In this document: positions 1-10,900 of the stretch, one piece after another
Layout of the letters: each line of letters starts with the position of its first letter
How positions within the stretch are numbered: position 1 is the first letter of the stretch
Assembly: GCA_947069175.1 (NCBI GenBank)
Contig: CAMTDV010000017.1
Span: 51,531,137 to 51,595,136, forward strand
DNA from: Scalesia atractyloides
Taxonomy: Eukaryota > Streptophyta > Magnoliopsida > Asterales > Asteraceae
Length of the DNA stretch: 64,000 nucleotides
Direction: 5' to 3'
Made by a program: the position numbers and the translations under genes
Notes under the pieces: generated by a model
Database searches by the model: none
Seen by the model: the letters and a program-made list of their open reading frames with translations, nothing else
Told to the model about the DNA's origin: nothing

Positions 1-158
1 GTCTTCGAGTCGACCGAGGAGTTACTGCTCACAGCATGAATTTCCGAGATGATTTGCGGGATGACTTTTGCCACTTGTTTGGCGACTAGTGAAGCGATAC
101 GCTTGTTGTCGCTGTGGTGCTGAGCAGAACGACGAGTATGAGATCCGATTGACGACAT
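1..158 (-). CDS. gag: Gag N-terminus of element D (partial)
   Basis: An open frame starts at an ATG read from 158 and leaves the window at 1 (about 52 codons). It has a basic start followed by RIASLVAKQVAKVIPQIISE. This resembles the amphipathic start of the other Gag proteins here (ATQIAKQMATILPDIVVQV in A, IAAMIAQQIAAVLPNIVAQL in B). Gag forms the particle that packages element RNA. The start is the first ATG after a stop-rich leader. Most of the protein is outside the window, so intactness is unknown. Confidence 0.7.
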   Translation of the reverse strand, partial: MSSIGSHTRRSAQHHSDNKRIASLVAKQVAKVIPQIISEIHAVSSNSSVDSK

Positions 159-236
159 CTACATAAAGGATTTAGATTAGATGAGATTCGATTATAATAT
201 GTTTAAATATTTATTATTATTATTATTCATACAAGG

Positions 237-320
237 CACATAAACACGTAAGCACGTATCCACGTAAGCACATAAACACGTAAGCACATAAACACGTAAG
301 CACGTAAGCACATAAGCACC
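237..320. repeat. 8-bp minisatellite (CACGTAAG / CACATAAA)
   Basis: About ten tandem copies of an 8-bp unit varying between CACGTAAG, CACATAAA and CACATAAG lie in the leader of element D just upstream of gag. A 71-codon minus-strand frame here (cysteine- and leucine-rich) is only the translation of this repeat. Confidence 0.85.
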
Positions 321-1265
321 TATTCATCTTTAATTCATAAATCATGCGTAGCGCGATTTGAGATGCGAGATATAAGTGTAATATAAGCGATATATAGTAG
401 CGGGATAAGCGAGTAATACCGTGCATGAGAACATACACGTAAGAGGGATGAGCGTTTTAGTTTGGTTGGTGTATTAATTAGCATTTTAGATTACGAGAGC
501 TGTGCGAGTTGTGCATGCGTTTATGGAGCGTAAAGCGATAAAGCAAGAAATAGAGAATGCGATAAATCAATAAAGCGAGAAATCGAATAAGCGAAAATTC
601 TCAAAATTTAAACACATAAATAATAATAAACTCGATGATGCGTAAATCGACGATATAGGCTTAAATCAATTGGGAGTGTCCTGGGTTTTGAGACGTTGAC
701 TACCCAAAGTGGTTTGACTATCCTTTGAACTTGGACCCACGTTTTAGCTTAATAGATAGATGCTCTCACCGCAAGCGGCTAACAGCATTATCCTTTCGGT
801 TACTACGTGTTCCAAATCATCGGAATAATCGTGACTTTGGTGAGATTGAAAATCAAAGGGCCTAGTTATTAAGATGCGGGTTTCACCCCTAACTTAACAA
901 CGTCATTCCTAGTTGTGGTTACGCTTACCGACTACATCGAACGTTCCACTAGATAGAATGGGAGATGTTCGTCGAGGTTTGGATATCACTTCTAACTCAA
1001 CAAAGGTATCTCGTGCGATAGAGTATGCGCGGAGTGAATGATCTCATCGGGAGTTCTCGGTTTTCACACCTAGTCTCGACTTGACCATTCGTTTGTGTGA
1101 TGCGAGCGTTTCCGAGCGTGAATATGGTGTTTAGCCTTAGGAAAAGCATATTTAAGCATTTATGTCAAGTAGTTTAGCATTTAATTTAAAGATTGGTCAA
1201 TCGGGTACTTAAACATGCTACTAGGTCGAACATGGCATTTCTACCTATTATCCTAAGGTTATGGA

Positions 1266-1277
1266 GCAATGATACCA
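1266..1277 (-). other. Primer binding site of element D, degenerate
   Basis: The minus strand reads TGGTATCATTGC three bases inside the LTR. It matches the initiator-Met tRNA site TGGTATCAGAGC of A, B, G and H at ten of twelve positions, so it is an eroded or variant primer site. Confidence 0.65.
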
Positions 1278-2109
1278 ATTTGTCACACCCCAACCGATGG
1301 CGGAAACATCGGGGTTAGTGGCACTAGGTGACCAGATTGTCTCATGAGAATTCCATAACAATTATCTATCAACATCATTTAACATTTAACGTCCCATACC
1401 ATAATACAATATTTCAAAATAATCATTACAGAAACTTGTTTTCCCACAAAACTAATCGGGTTCGATTTCCCCTAGATTTATTACATCTGGAACTAAACAA
1501 AAGCAAACTAAACTAAGCAAAACTACATCCAAAGGATCCAAGCTAAAATCCTCAACCTGTTACATACGTTAAAATACAAGTCAATACAATTAACTAAAGG
1601 TGAGCATACAGGTTTTAGTAATACTAGCATAATAGAGAAACCGTTCATGAAATAGTCCAATTATATATCATGATACACCAAAACACATCACACATATAAA
1701 CATAGGCTTTTTTCTCATGCTAACTACCGTGAGAAGGCTTGCGCGTCCATCCTAACTAGACCCCGTCGGGTGTTAGCCACACTATAGTACCATACTAACT
1801 AAGGAGGCAAGTTAACGAAAATAAGTCCTAGTCACATGTTTCTAGTATCACGTATTGAGCATATATAATCAGAATATTCGCGTGTGATAAGCAGTTTGAT
1901 TTGTGATGTGATTTTAATAGAAGAACGTATGTAACACCCAAATAGTGCGTTAAAGCAAAAACGGGACGAGTATACTCACTGTGAGTGCGTTTAGGTAAGA
2001 TTAGGGATCTGAGAAGAGTTGCGGAGAGCGCCGAATCACCCTGTAAATGAACAGAAGTGCATCAGTCTTCCGAATTGCTGAAACGGTTAAGTTTGAGTTG
2101 GGCAGTAGA

Positions 2110-2394
2110 CAAGTTCGAGCGAACTTGTTAAATTTGGTGGTTTTGGTGTCAAGTTCGGTCGAACTTGGTAGGTTTCTTTAGGAAATCTGACAATTTCGGG
2201 CGAACTTGTGAGAAAAGCTTAATGGAAAGACAAGTTCGGGCGAACTTGTATAGTTTCCTAATAAACTAGACAAGTTCGGGCGAACTTGTGTGGAAATTGG
2301 TAAGAAAGACCCAAGTTCAGTCGAACTTGACCCAGATGGGTACAAGTTTGGTCGAACTTGACCTGGTGTGCTGGTGATTCTCGAGCGAACTTGA
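2110..2394. repeat. Periodic array of 18-bp palindromes CAAGTTCGNNCGAACTTG
   Basis: Copies begin at 2110, 2150, 2190, 2231, 2271, 2312 and 2343, with a half-copy near 2377. The first six are 40-41 bp apart. The palindrome is kept while the roughly 22-bp spacers differ, and the two central bases vary (AG, GT, GG). Weaker half-sites follow at about 2503 and 2545. The array is downstream of the predicted TATA box, so each copy would be a self-complementary hairpin in the transcript. Confidence 0.9.
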
Positions 2395-2947
2395 TGTTTT
2401 CGGGTCCAAAATCATGCGTTTTCGCATCGTTTGCTGAGGAAATCGATTGTCCATCCCTCCAACCTTAAGCCACTGAGTACAACTTAGGCTGGAGAGGTCT
2501 TGTGGAGCGAACTTAGCAATTTTACAGAAACTCGGGCTAATCCGGGTGAACTTGGTGGTTCGTACGGGTTAGTCCAGCTTGTGTAAAGTGACGATTTCGT
2601 CCTTGTGCTTCCGGATCTGAGATTTAGCTTTGACAACGCCTCGTTCCACTCAAAAGTGAACGAAACATACGTCATTAGTCCGAAAATGGTGTAAAAATCA
2701 AGGATTTAAAAGGTTTTGCTTAGATCTAGTATAGATCTGAGTGAAAATAGAAGTTTTTATGGAAAGAGATGAAGATTTTCGTAAACAGAAGAGATTTGAT
2801 GAAAACGAAGTCAATGCCTTGTGCAAAATCGTTGTAAACCGATGTTAAACATCGTGTAGTTGAAATCGGGTTGATTCTTACTTAGAAAACAGAGGGTTTC
2901 GGGAGCTCTGGGCGAACTTACAGCAAGTTCAAATGAGAGAATGGAGC

Positions 2948-2959
2948 TGGGTATTTATA
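2948..2959 (-). promoter_or_regulatory. Predicted TATA box of element D LTR
   Basis: The minus strand reads CTATAAATACCC, between the two palindrome clusters. It resembles the TATA boxes of C, G and H. Confidence 0.55.
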
Positions 2960-2988
2960 GGTGAAGGCAAAAAGTGGGCTGGTGGGAG

Positions 2989-3168
2989 TCAAGTTCGGCC
3001 ATCATGCAAGTTCGCGCGAACTTGTGAAATTCTGGAAGGAAATGAGTCAAGTTCGGCCGAACTTGACCCTTGAAGGGTAGGTTCGAGCGAACTTGAGGTA
3101 ACTGACGGATTCTGAGTTAATTAGCCAAGTCCGGCCGAACTTGGTGACACCAAGTTCGAGCGAACTTG
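2989..3168. repeat. Second palindrome cluster in D LTR (U3 side)
   Basis: Palindromes or near-palindromes lie at 3007, 3048, 3078 (half), 3126 and 3151, plus a half-site at 2989. They share the CAAGTTCG..CGAACTTG core with the downstream array, but spacing is irregular (25-48 bp). They sit upstream of the TATA box on the minus strand. Confidence 0.85.
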
Positions 3169-3577
3169 ACCCAAATTGTTGGGTTTTCTTTTTTTTTTTT
3201 CATTCGTTTATCGATTTTTTTAGCTATGTAATCAAGTTATATGGTAACATTAAGCGATTAAGCGATAAGTTAAACGTTATAATTGATATAGTATTGCGAT
3301 TTAGTGATTCGAGAGTGCGAGAGCGATGCGATAGAGAGCGTAATCATAACCGTAAACACACATAACACATAAATAACATAAAACCACGATATTTAACTGC
3401 GTTTGCGATGCCATGAGATGAGCGATGCGATTTAATAAGCGTTTAGATGTGATACATCATACACAATCATAATTAGTTAACATAAAATTTATTATAAACC
3501 GAATCTCGAGATTACAAAAGATAGATATAAGGGGAAAACAATAGAAAAGATAACAACGAAATTTTCGAGTTGTTACA

Positions 3578-3807
3578 ACCGAATCGATACTACATACCAA
3601 AAGTTAATTGCGAAACCTTTGATATCGAAAATCTCTTATAGATTTGCATCAGATATTCCATACCAAAATTTTGTACAGAAAATCCTTACCAAATTTATAT
3701 AACGAAACTGTTACCGAAATTTGATACCAATATAACATCCGTCAATTACCCGTATTCGAAACCAGACCCGTTTACGTATTCTTTTTTTTTTTCTCTCACA
3801 CCAATAT
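3578..3807. other. Intergenic, AT-rich, degenerate ACCGAAA/ACCAAAA repeats
   Basis: No gene is seen. From about 3580 to 3780 the sequence is rich in loosely repeated TACCGAAA, TACCAAAA and CGAAA words, suggesting a decayed simple repeat. Confidence 0.4.
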
Positions 3808-3841
3808 TCTATAGTATTTATTTATTTACTTTTAAAAAAAT

Positions 3842-3890
3842 CAATATGATTCGTAAATTACTATATATATTGTAATTTACAAATCATATT
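3842..3890. repeat. 20-bp inverted repeat
   Basis: Arms at 3842-3861 and 3871-3890 are complementary except for one position and enclose a 9-nt AT loop. Confidence 0.8.
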
Positions 3891-4164
3891 GTTTTTTATA
3901 AGGATTAATGTTTAAAACCTATAGAATATAAAGGTTTGGGATTATTCCGAAACTTTCCAAAGTCCGTGGGTGATTATATAATATAATAATTGCAAGTTAG
4001 TTAAACAATTATTTGATTTTGGCTTATTTTGTCTTTTGTCTTTTTTACTTTTTTACTTTTCTTTCTTTTGTCTTTAATATTTTTTTATGCTTTTACCCTT
4101 TAACTTTCGGTAAAATTACAATCTCTTAACTTTTTAAAAATTTTGTAGTCAAGTTTTACGTGTT

Positions 4165-4690
4165 AATTTTTTATGTACGTGTTGTATAAATTCAAATTCA
4201 TTTACGTTTAAACGTAATTTTTTCCCGGTAATACGTTGGATCAAATATAATATATATCTAATACTTATTATTATTTACGTTTTGTCTACGTTTTGATGTA
4301 ATTTATTTTATTTTTTCTATAAATAAGTCGGGTAGAATATAATACGTTTCCATGCTTATTTTTATATACGTGTTTAAATGGTCTAATTTTTTACGTAACT
4401 TTTATTCGGAAACATGTCGAGTCAAATATAATACGTGTTTCATTAAACGCTATAAATTCGAGTCACTTTACGTTTTGACACTGCCACAACACGCTGTAAC
4501 TATTTTCTTACGTGCTTATTTTTTATGCACGCATCAGTATAATTTCAAGTAGGTTTACGATTCGACTTAAACTTTCTTCAGAAAGAAATATGTGTCAAAT
4601 ATAATTCATTTTCCAGCTTATTTTTATGTACGTTTTCAGCTGGTCCACGTTTTAACGTAAATTACAATTAGGAAGCAAGCGGATAATGTT
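4165..4690. repeat. Degenerate tandem repeat, units about 90-150 bp
   Basis: Blocks restart with TTTTTATGTACGT-like words near 4168, 4270, 4358, 4508 and 4620. Each then has ACGTTTNAACGTAA-like and CAAATATAATACGT-like words. Copies are heavily diverged. No coding potential. Confidence 0.45.
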
Positions 4691-4940
4691 ATTATTCTGT
4701 TGGCTTTTTTGTTTCTTTCTTATTTATTTCTAGACTTTACCATTTTTATTTTTCTTTATGTTTAGTGTTTTAGTTTTAGGTAACATTTACGTTTCCATTT
4801 GCATTTAATTTAAATTATTTCGTCTCGATGTTCAATTTAAATTTATTTGTATCGTTTTCGGTTGATGTAAAACATGTGTTGATATTCTTTTGAGCATATC
4901 GACTAAAACCCCGCAGCATAGCGCAAGTAATCTTACTAGT

Positions 4941-5504
4941 TATTAACAATTATCAAAGTTATTATATTCCTTCATCTTCTTGATGGAAATTACTGTAAAT
5001 TGGCAATTATGTGAAGCAAATTAATAGAGTAAATTGACAATTATGTGAAGCAAATTAATATGCATTATCGTCCCTAAACACATCACTTAGATTCCTACCC
5101 GTACCCGATGACCGTAATTTGTGATGAACCTTCGATTTCTCCTTCCATGTCTCTGCTCCACTTTCTCAACTTTTCCTTTCCCTGGGCATTGCCATAGAGG
5201 CAAAGGCAAGTATTATTGTTGACCACCGAAAACCACGGAACTGAACCGGTTTTTTCAGGAAGGTGAAACGGGTTGGAGTGCTATTCGTTAGCCACGGTAA
5301 TCGATGGGGAAATGTTCGAAGTCGGTGTCGTCTTGGGCTTGATTTCGTAATCATCTCGCAATTATCACAGCTACCAAGCATGGATTGTATGAGTTATGGA
5401 TTAGAATACTTTGCTTCAAACCCGTTGTAGGTTGTTCGATATGCATGAGACCATCACTATTACTTAGTATATAAAAATGTGTATAGTCGTCGATTGGTTA
5501 GGTT
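4941..5504. other. Intergenic; one 32-bp direct duplication
   Basis: A 32-bp sequence is repeated at 4995-5026 and 5029-5060 with one mismatch. The minus-strand frame at 5166-5381 has no recognisable domain and I do not call it a gene. Nothing else is identified. Confidence 0.5.
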
Positions 5505-5973
5505 CTTTTTTTTGAAAGGCTGCATATCATTGAAACCGACCGCCTAGCAAGCGACTAGATGGCCAAACAGAAGCTTAAAAAATAGAAAGAAGCAAAGAAT
5601 AAAACATTACAAAACGCCAAACTTCGCCCAACAATTCTTCGCTAAATTCCACAGTCTTCACATGAGTCTTAAACCATAGGAAGCTTTGTGATTTGATTTC
5701 CCCAACAACGCTTGTAATCGAAGGTTGCTTGCCCTCGAAAACAAGTTTGTTTCAAGCCCTCCAGATAGCCCAACACGAAACAAGAACAATCATCTGAAGC
5801 AGCTTCCTTTTTGTGTTCGAAAAGCTTAGAGAGGAATGAAAATTAAGAAGGTTTTTAGCATTGAAGGCGTAAATGCTGGGCAGATTACACCAGCTAGCAA
5901 TCTCTGAGAAAACTTGATCCGATAACGAGCAAGCCGTGAATATATTATCTGCAGATTCCTCAGTTTTGTTGGA
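5505..5973 (-). pseudogene. LINE retrotransposon, 3' piece (zinc-binding region, 3' UTR, poly-A)
   Basis: A minus-strand frame (5985-5752) reads TEESADNIFTACSLSDQVF, then WCNLPSIYAFNAKNLL and IVLVSCWAIWRA. This is the C-terminal zinc-binding (zf-RVT) region of plant LINE reverse transcriptases. Roughly 240 bp of 3' UTR follows and the piece ends in an eight-base poly-T run on the plus strand (about 5505-5512), the poly-A tail. It is cut at 5973 by element C and continues at 35145. The last codons of the 5985-5752 frame belong to C's LTR. Confidence 0.8.
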
Positions 5974-6989
5974 TGATGTGTGCAAAATGCAACATATAAA
6001 TTACATCAATTAAGGCATAAAACTAACCCTTTTAGTACTAATGTAGGAAAAATCACGTTTCTTTGTTCCTTTTGTATTTTCAGGATAAAAAGAGCATAAA
6101 AGAACGAAAGAAGCAAATAAGCATCCAAAACCAATATAAATACGAAAAGAAGGAATAACGAACTAAGCCCGACCCCTTAGCAACACCCCAAAAGACAAAA
6201 CAGAACAAAGTTACAGAAGACGACCATGGGCCGTGTCCATCCAACACAGGGCGTGGTCAAGCCCTACACTTCAAGACAAAACCTGCAGAAGCTTCTAAGC
6301 CTACCACGGGGCCGTGCCCAGGCCAACATGGGGCGTGGTCAACTATAAGATTTGCAGAATCCAGATAGTACAGCGAACAATTGACCACGGGGCCGTGCCC
6401 AGAGGCCACGAGGTCGTGTGGGGCCCTCTGCTGTTAGATGCAATTAAGAGAAGGATGATGGCAACGGGCCGTGCCCACTGGACACGGGGCCGTTGCCGGG
6501 CCTCTGTTTTTGACTATAAATATGGGTGCTTGGTTCCCTGCTGACTCATACCATTGGGTCGAGGTAACATTACCTTCAAAAGAGGGGCCTACTACTATAA
6601 CTAAGATAATCTCTTAAAAAGTCCGAAAGTGCGAAAATCATCAAAGGATACATTAAAGATAAGTCGGATCCAAGTGATTCTATCTTGCCTATCTTTTCTT
6701 TTTATTTTATTTATCTTCTTATTCTCATTTTTATTTTTAATTTTTATATTTAAAACTTTTATAAAAAATTAGATTGATTAGACGTTGATGATAAACCGGT
6801 ACTAAAAGCTCTTTTGTCCTTGGACGATCTCGGTATCTTACCAACGCTATGATACGCTCACGATAGGTGCACTTGCCCAAGTGTGTGGTTCGTGTTAGTA
6901 TAATATCGTATTTTATAAGTTTAAAACTTGACTAATGCGTAAAATAAACTTAAAATAATAACAAAAATATAGTACGCTCAACACACACC
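5974..6989 (+). repeat. 5' LTR of element C
   Basis: It begins TGATGTGTGCAAAATGC, identical to the start of the copy at 33441, and the two stay homologous to CACACC at about 6989 and 35143. It is some 690 bp shorter because a block present in the 3' LTR (about 34004-34691) is missing between TCCCT microhomologies. A TATA box (CTATAAATAT) is at 6514-6523. CACGGG..CCGTG palindromes occupy about 6223-6500, upstream of it. The 76-codon frame at 6314-6544 lies in the palindromes and is not a gene. The end is good to about 5 bp. Confidence 0.8.
6223..6500. repeat. CACGGGGCCGTG palindrome cluster, C 5' LTR
   Basis: Paired units such as CCACGGGGCCGTGCCC and GGCCACGAGGTCGTGTGG recur, usually 15-25 bp apart, directly upstream of the TATA box. 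Many copies have one or two mutations compared with the 3' LTR. Confidence 0.85.
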
Positions 6990-6996
6990 GAGTTTT

Positions 6997-7014
6997 TGGC
7001 GCCGTCGCTGGGGA
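6997..7014 (+). other. Primer binding site of element C (tRNA-Asp-like)
   Basis: TGGCGCCGTCGCTGGGGA lies about 7 bp after the LTR. From memory it is near-complementary to the 3' end of plant tRNA-Asp, as in Tat/Athila elements. It shows C is unrelated to the Met-primed chromoviruses nested in it. Confidence 0.7.
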
Positions 7015-7130
7015 CACAAGGATTTTGCGAAAGTTTAAAATCAACGGCCTAATTATTTGTAACAATTTTTATTTTTATTTTTAGGAATTTTCAATTTTTA
7101 GAAAAATCTGCAGTTTCTGCAGGCTACAGC

Positions 7131-7250
7131 ACGGGGCCGTGTCAGACCAACACGCCCCCGTGCCCAATAACTGCAGCAACACCATCTGTTTTAAGTCAGA
7201 TAGTAGCTGAACACGGGCTGTGTCAATCCAACACGGGGCCGTGTCCAACG
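7131..7250. repeat. CACGGGGCCGTG palindromes in C leader
   Basis: Four palindromic units lie at about 7131-7165 and 7211-7250, the same motif as in the LTRs, just upstream of the first internal ORF. Confidence 0.8.
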
Positions 7251-7308
7251 TCCAGCTACTGAGAACAGGACTGTTTGATCCCGACAGTTAATAACCTCTG
7301 ACACGCAC

Positions 7309-7904
7309 ATGGATGATATTGATTATTTTTTATTTCGCCAATCTTACGGCAAGTGGTGTCAACTATGTGGAGGATTACATCAAATTTAGAATGCTACATT
7401 CTAAACTTTGAGCCCCACTTTTTAGCAGACCCATCGCTTTCCCTTGCAAATCACCTTAAGATTAGCGAAAGTAAAAATGATCCATATCACCCAGCCGAAT
7501 GCACTCAAACTTCTCCATACGACATTACCTCTTCGAAATTATGTCAACTGGAAGAAACGATTCTCCGAAAAATAAAAGAAATAGAACTTATGATAAGAGA
7601 GAGGTACTCATCACAAGCCCAAAGCCAAGAAGAATCGTTGAGTTGGCATTTGGAATCCAGCAACGTCGAAGCCGTAAATAGTACCTTAGTCTCTTGCATT
7701 AACATTAACGATATTCTTCCTTGTGTCGATTGTGCCATGAAGGACTCTCTATCGGCCCCCACCAATGCGCTCATAGCCCTGAGCAATTCGACATACACCT
7801 TCTTTAACGAGAGCCCGGATAAGGGGAATAAAGGTTGGTTTCGCCCACCGGTAAGTAGATTAGTTTTTACCCTTTCCGATAACCTCTTGCGTTCATGCAT
7901 AAAC
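7309..7904 (+). pseudogene. Unknown ORF of element C, frameshifted and cut by B
   Basis: An ATG at 7309 opens a short frame with YGKWCQLCGG (a CxxC, zinc-ribbon or knuckle-like) that stops after about 25 residues. A different frame from 7353 is then open for about 184 codons until it enters element B's LTR at 7905. It contains a charged, helix-prone stretch (CQLEETILRKIKEIELMIRE, about residues 65-84) and scattered cysteines (CINCD, CVDC). I recognise no family. The position, after PBS and leader, is that of gag. The last codons past 7904 are LTR sequence. Confidence 0.4.
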
Positions 7905-10900
7905 TGTGACATCCGAGACATTTCAATCATTTTACAAATTCAAAATGAGGTTATATTCAAAAACAATTTCACAAATTCAGACCTTGTTTGATTTCAAACC
8001 CTTAAGCCTCTTCTAGAAGCGAAATCGCGAGCTCTTACGTAAACGTAACACGTTTGACGCAACATACAATTGGAACAATGACACAAGCTAAACATACCAT
8101 AAATATCCTACACATAACTTAGAAATAAGTTTTGAAGGGTCCGGTACGACAAAAACAAGTTTATTCAAGCTCAGGGGCTGTTTTGCAAATTCTAGAAACT
8201 ATGCCGACTCGCGTATTTCTTTATCCGGAACATGTACGCATATCCAAAATTTTTTTATCATTAAAATCTTGTATTTAATGGTTGTAATGCAAATACCATT
8301 CGTTACGCATTTACGATTATTTGCGTGTTCGTTACGATTTTCGTCGTAATTAACTGAAAACCGCAACCGTACGACCGAACGAGCCGACATCGGTGACATC
8401 TCAGGGCATACTTCAAGTTCTCTATGCCTTATCATCCTTATGAAGCTTGAAAATAAGGTTTACGGGTGTTAGAAGTGCCAAAACGCGACAAAACAAAGTT
8501 AGAGGTTTTTGTCTTACGTCATTTGGAATCTTCGCATGTCTTAAACTTTTATAGATCTTAAGACGTGATATGTCGTCAAGCATCTCATATAAATATTATT
8601 TGATAAATTTTATAATAATCAATGGGTAATATTATTTATTTATTAAATAAATTTAAAAACTCACAAACTCACACCAAACTTTTATAAAATATAACAAGGT
8701 TTATATAAAAAGAATGGGTTTTTATAAAAAAAAAAAAGAGATAAATCTTCCATGCACACCTTTTTGTTATACCCCTTGTTTTGAAGACATGGTCTATATA
8801 AACCACCTAACACTTTTCTTCCATGCATTTTCATTCTTACACTTGTCTTGCCCATGTTGACACCTACACCCCTTTACTCTCCTATAAATACCAACCTTCT
8901 CTTCATCATTTTTTTCACATCAAAACTCACTTAGAACTCTCAAAAATCCCTGCACTTTTTCTTTCCCCTTGCCTTCTTGGATTGAAGAATTTTTGCTTCC
9001 AAGTAAGTTCATCAAAAACCGATCTTTGTTTATATTTCGGTCTTCATACAAACATTCACTATTCTTGCACTATTATGCTTTGCTTTGCACTCTATCCTAA
9101 TTTATATTAATCTACATATTATATCATCTATGATCTAAGACCATGTTTTATATTTTATTTATGCATAAAAACCTTTAAAACGACCAACGGGAACACATAA
9201 GTGTTCTTCATGTTCTAGACAGATTCTGTGTTGTGACTTTAGACGACCATAACTTAGTCAAAACTTGTCCAAATTAAGTAAAACACATTCTAATTTAGTG
9301 GACTAGAAATTTCCATAATTTTTCGACACCGTTTACTATTTTTAAAACGTAAAACAAGAACAACACAGAAAGCTGTCAACTTTTATACTTTTCCCAAAAG
9401 TAATCGATTTACTTTTAATCAAGGGTTCTTGTAACCAATATCATCTAAAACCATCATGATAACATATTTATAGCCCTAATTAACCATCCAAACCCATAGT
9501 TATGTTTATGACCCGTTAAAGTGGCGTAATCCACTTTAGCGAGCCGTAACAAATCAAAACACTTTGAAATGCTTCCAAATCAGAATATTTGATATTATGA
9601 ACCATATTATAAAAGATCCAACTCTTGTTTGGTTTATATACCTCATTCTATCCGATTTCTCATTTTCAAGTTCGATACACTAACATATAGTTACCCGTTA
9701 CACTAGGAAGCACTTTAACACCTGAACTCTTGATCCTTTGAGCTTTGTTATATAATTTGAACAAGATCTATACGTAACCCCAGGCGAGTACTTAGCTCCC
9801 CTCTTTTACGTTTATCAAATGTTTTGGGGTGATTCATATGTGTAATCTATTTTTCACAACGTATGGCACTTATGTGTTTACTAAGTGTATTTTTGTGTAA
9901 TATTTCTTTTATGCAAGACATGACAATTGGGGACACGAAACAAATCCTTATAGTATCTTTCTATCTTCAAGGATTGATTCTTGTAGGATATTTAAGTACA
10001 GTCTTAAATCTTTCTATCTTTATAGTAAGATTTCTAAGAAGTACTTTACAAGACAACGGTTATGGTTTATGTGTAGAATTGTTGGTGATTTAGATAACGA
10101 AACTAGAGTAATATAATAAGGACATGGTGGATACGCCGCTGTTACTTCCTATATATAAGTGTGCTTATTGTATTACCCTTCGTAGCCTTATCCGAATCAC
10201 CATTCGGATTATGATTTTGTGACACACTGATACAAGACAAGTGATTAAACTAAATCCTTAAAGTATCTATCTATCTTCATAGTTAGATTCTTGTAGGATG
10301 TTTAAAGTACTAATTGGTAGTCCTTTATTGGATTCTGTGTACTTTAATGCGTATGTGACAAGACTTAATTCCCACTACAGCTACCTATCTTTATAGTTAG
10401 ATATTTGTGGAATGTTTAAAGTACTAATTGGTAGTCCTTAATTGGATTCTGTGTACTTTAATGCGTATTTGACGAGACAAGTGACAAGACTTAATTCCCA
10501 TTACATCTACCTATCATTATAGTTAGATATTTGTGGAATGTTTAAAGTACTAATTTGTAGTCCTTGAATGATTCTGTGTACTTTAATACGTATTTGACAA
10601 GACAATTTGACGAGACAAGTGACAAGACTTAATTCCCATTACATCTACCTATCTTTATAATTAGATATTTGTGGAATGTTTAAAGTACTAATTGGTAGTC
10701 CTTGAATTGATTCTGTATACTTTAATGCGGATTTGACAAGACATTTTGACGAGACAAGTGACAAGACATAATTCCCTTTACATCTACCTATCTTTATATT
10801 TAGATATTTGTGGAATGTTTAAAGTACTAATTGGTAGTCCTTGATTGGATTCTGTGTACTTTAATGCGTATTTGACGAGACAATTGACAAGTTGACGATT

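Larger units (their letters stand above)
1..3577 (-). mobile_element. Element D: Ty3/gypsy retrotransposon, 5' end only
   Basis: Read on the minus strand, this holds a 5' LTR (3577 to 1281), a degenerate initiator-Met primer site, a leader of about 1.1 kb and the first codons of gag. The rest of the element lies to the left of the window. Orientation follows from the primer site and gag both lying on the low-coordinate side of the LTR. The outer LTR end reads TGTAACA on the minus strand and the inner end TGTGACA, the usual TG..CA form. No target duplication can be checked because only one end is present. Confidence 0.8.
1281..3577 (-). repeat. 5' LTR of element D, 2.3 kb
   Basis: The LTR is bounded by TGTCACACC at 1281 and TGTTACA ending at 3577 (plus strand). 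On the minus strand the order is U3 with palindromes (3168-2989), a TATA box (2959-2948), then a transcribed part with a second, regularly spaced palindrome array (2394-2110). No protein is encoded. Short frames at 2484-2675 and 3141-3365 run through palindromes and are not genes. Confidence 0.75.
3808..4940 (+). mobile_element. Possible decayed Helitron-like element
   Basis: The right end reads CCCCGCAGCATAGCGCAAG, then a short AT stretch and CTAGT with a T following at 4941. This fits the Helitron 3' rule of a GC hairpin remnant, CTRRT, and insertion before T. A plausible 5' end starts TCTATAGTATTT at 3808, though the base before it is T and not the expected A. Between them lie an inverted repeat and degenerate tandem repeats; no Rep/helicase is present. 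If real it is non-autonomous and old. The 5' end is the weakest part. Confidence 0.35.

Noticed and set aside
223..438. 71-codon minus-strand ORF rich in CAYVLTCL repeats
   Set aside because: It is the translation of the CACGTAAG minisatellite in a noncoding leader.
2110..3168. CRISPR-like array of palindromic repeats with spacers
   Set aside because: Plant retrotransposon LTR context, no cas genes, repeat only 18 bp and variable in the centre.
5166..5381. 71-codon minus ORF between the Helitron candidate and the LINE
   Set aside because: No recognisable domain, start context or conservation evidence.
5485..5512. Target duplication for the LINE
   Set aside because: The sequence left of the poly-A tail has no convincing match near 50700-50900, so the 5' end cannot be fixed.
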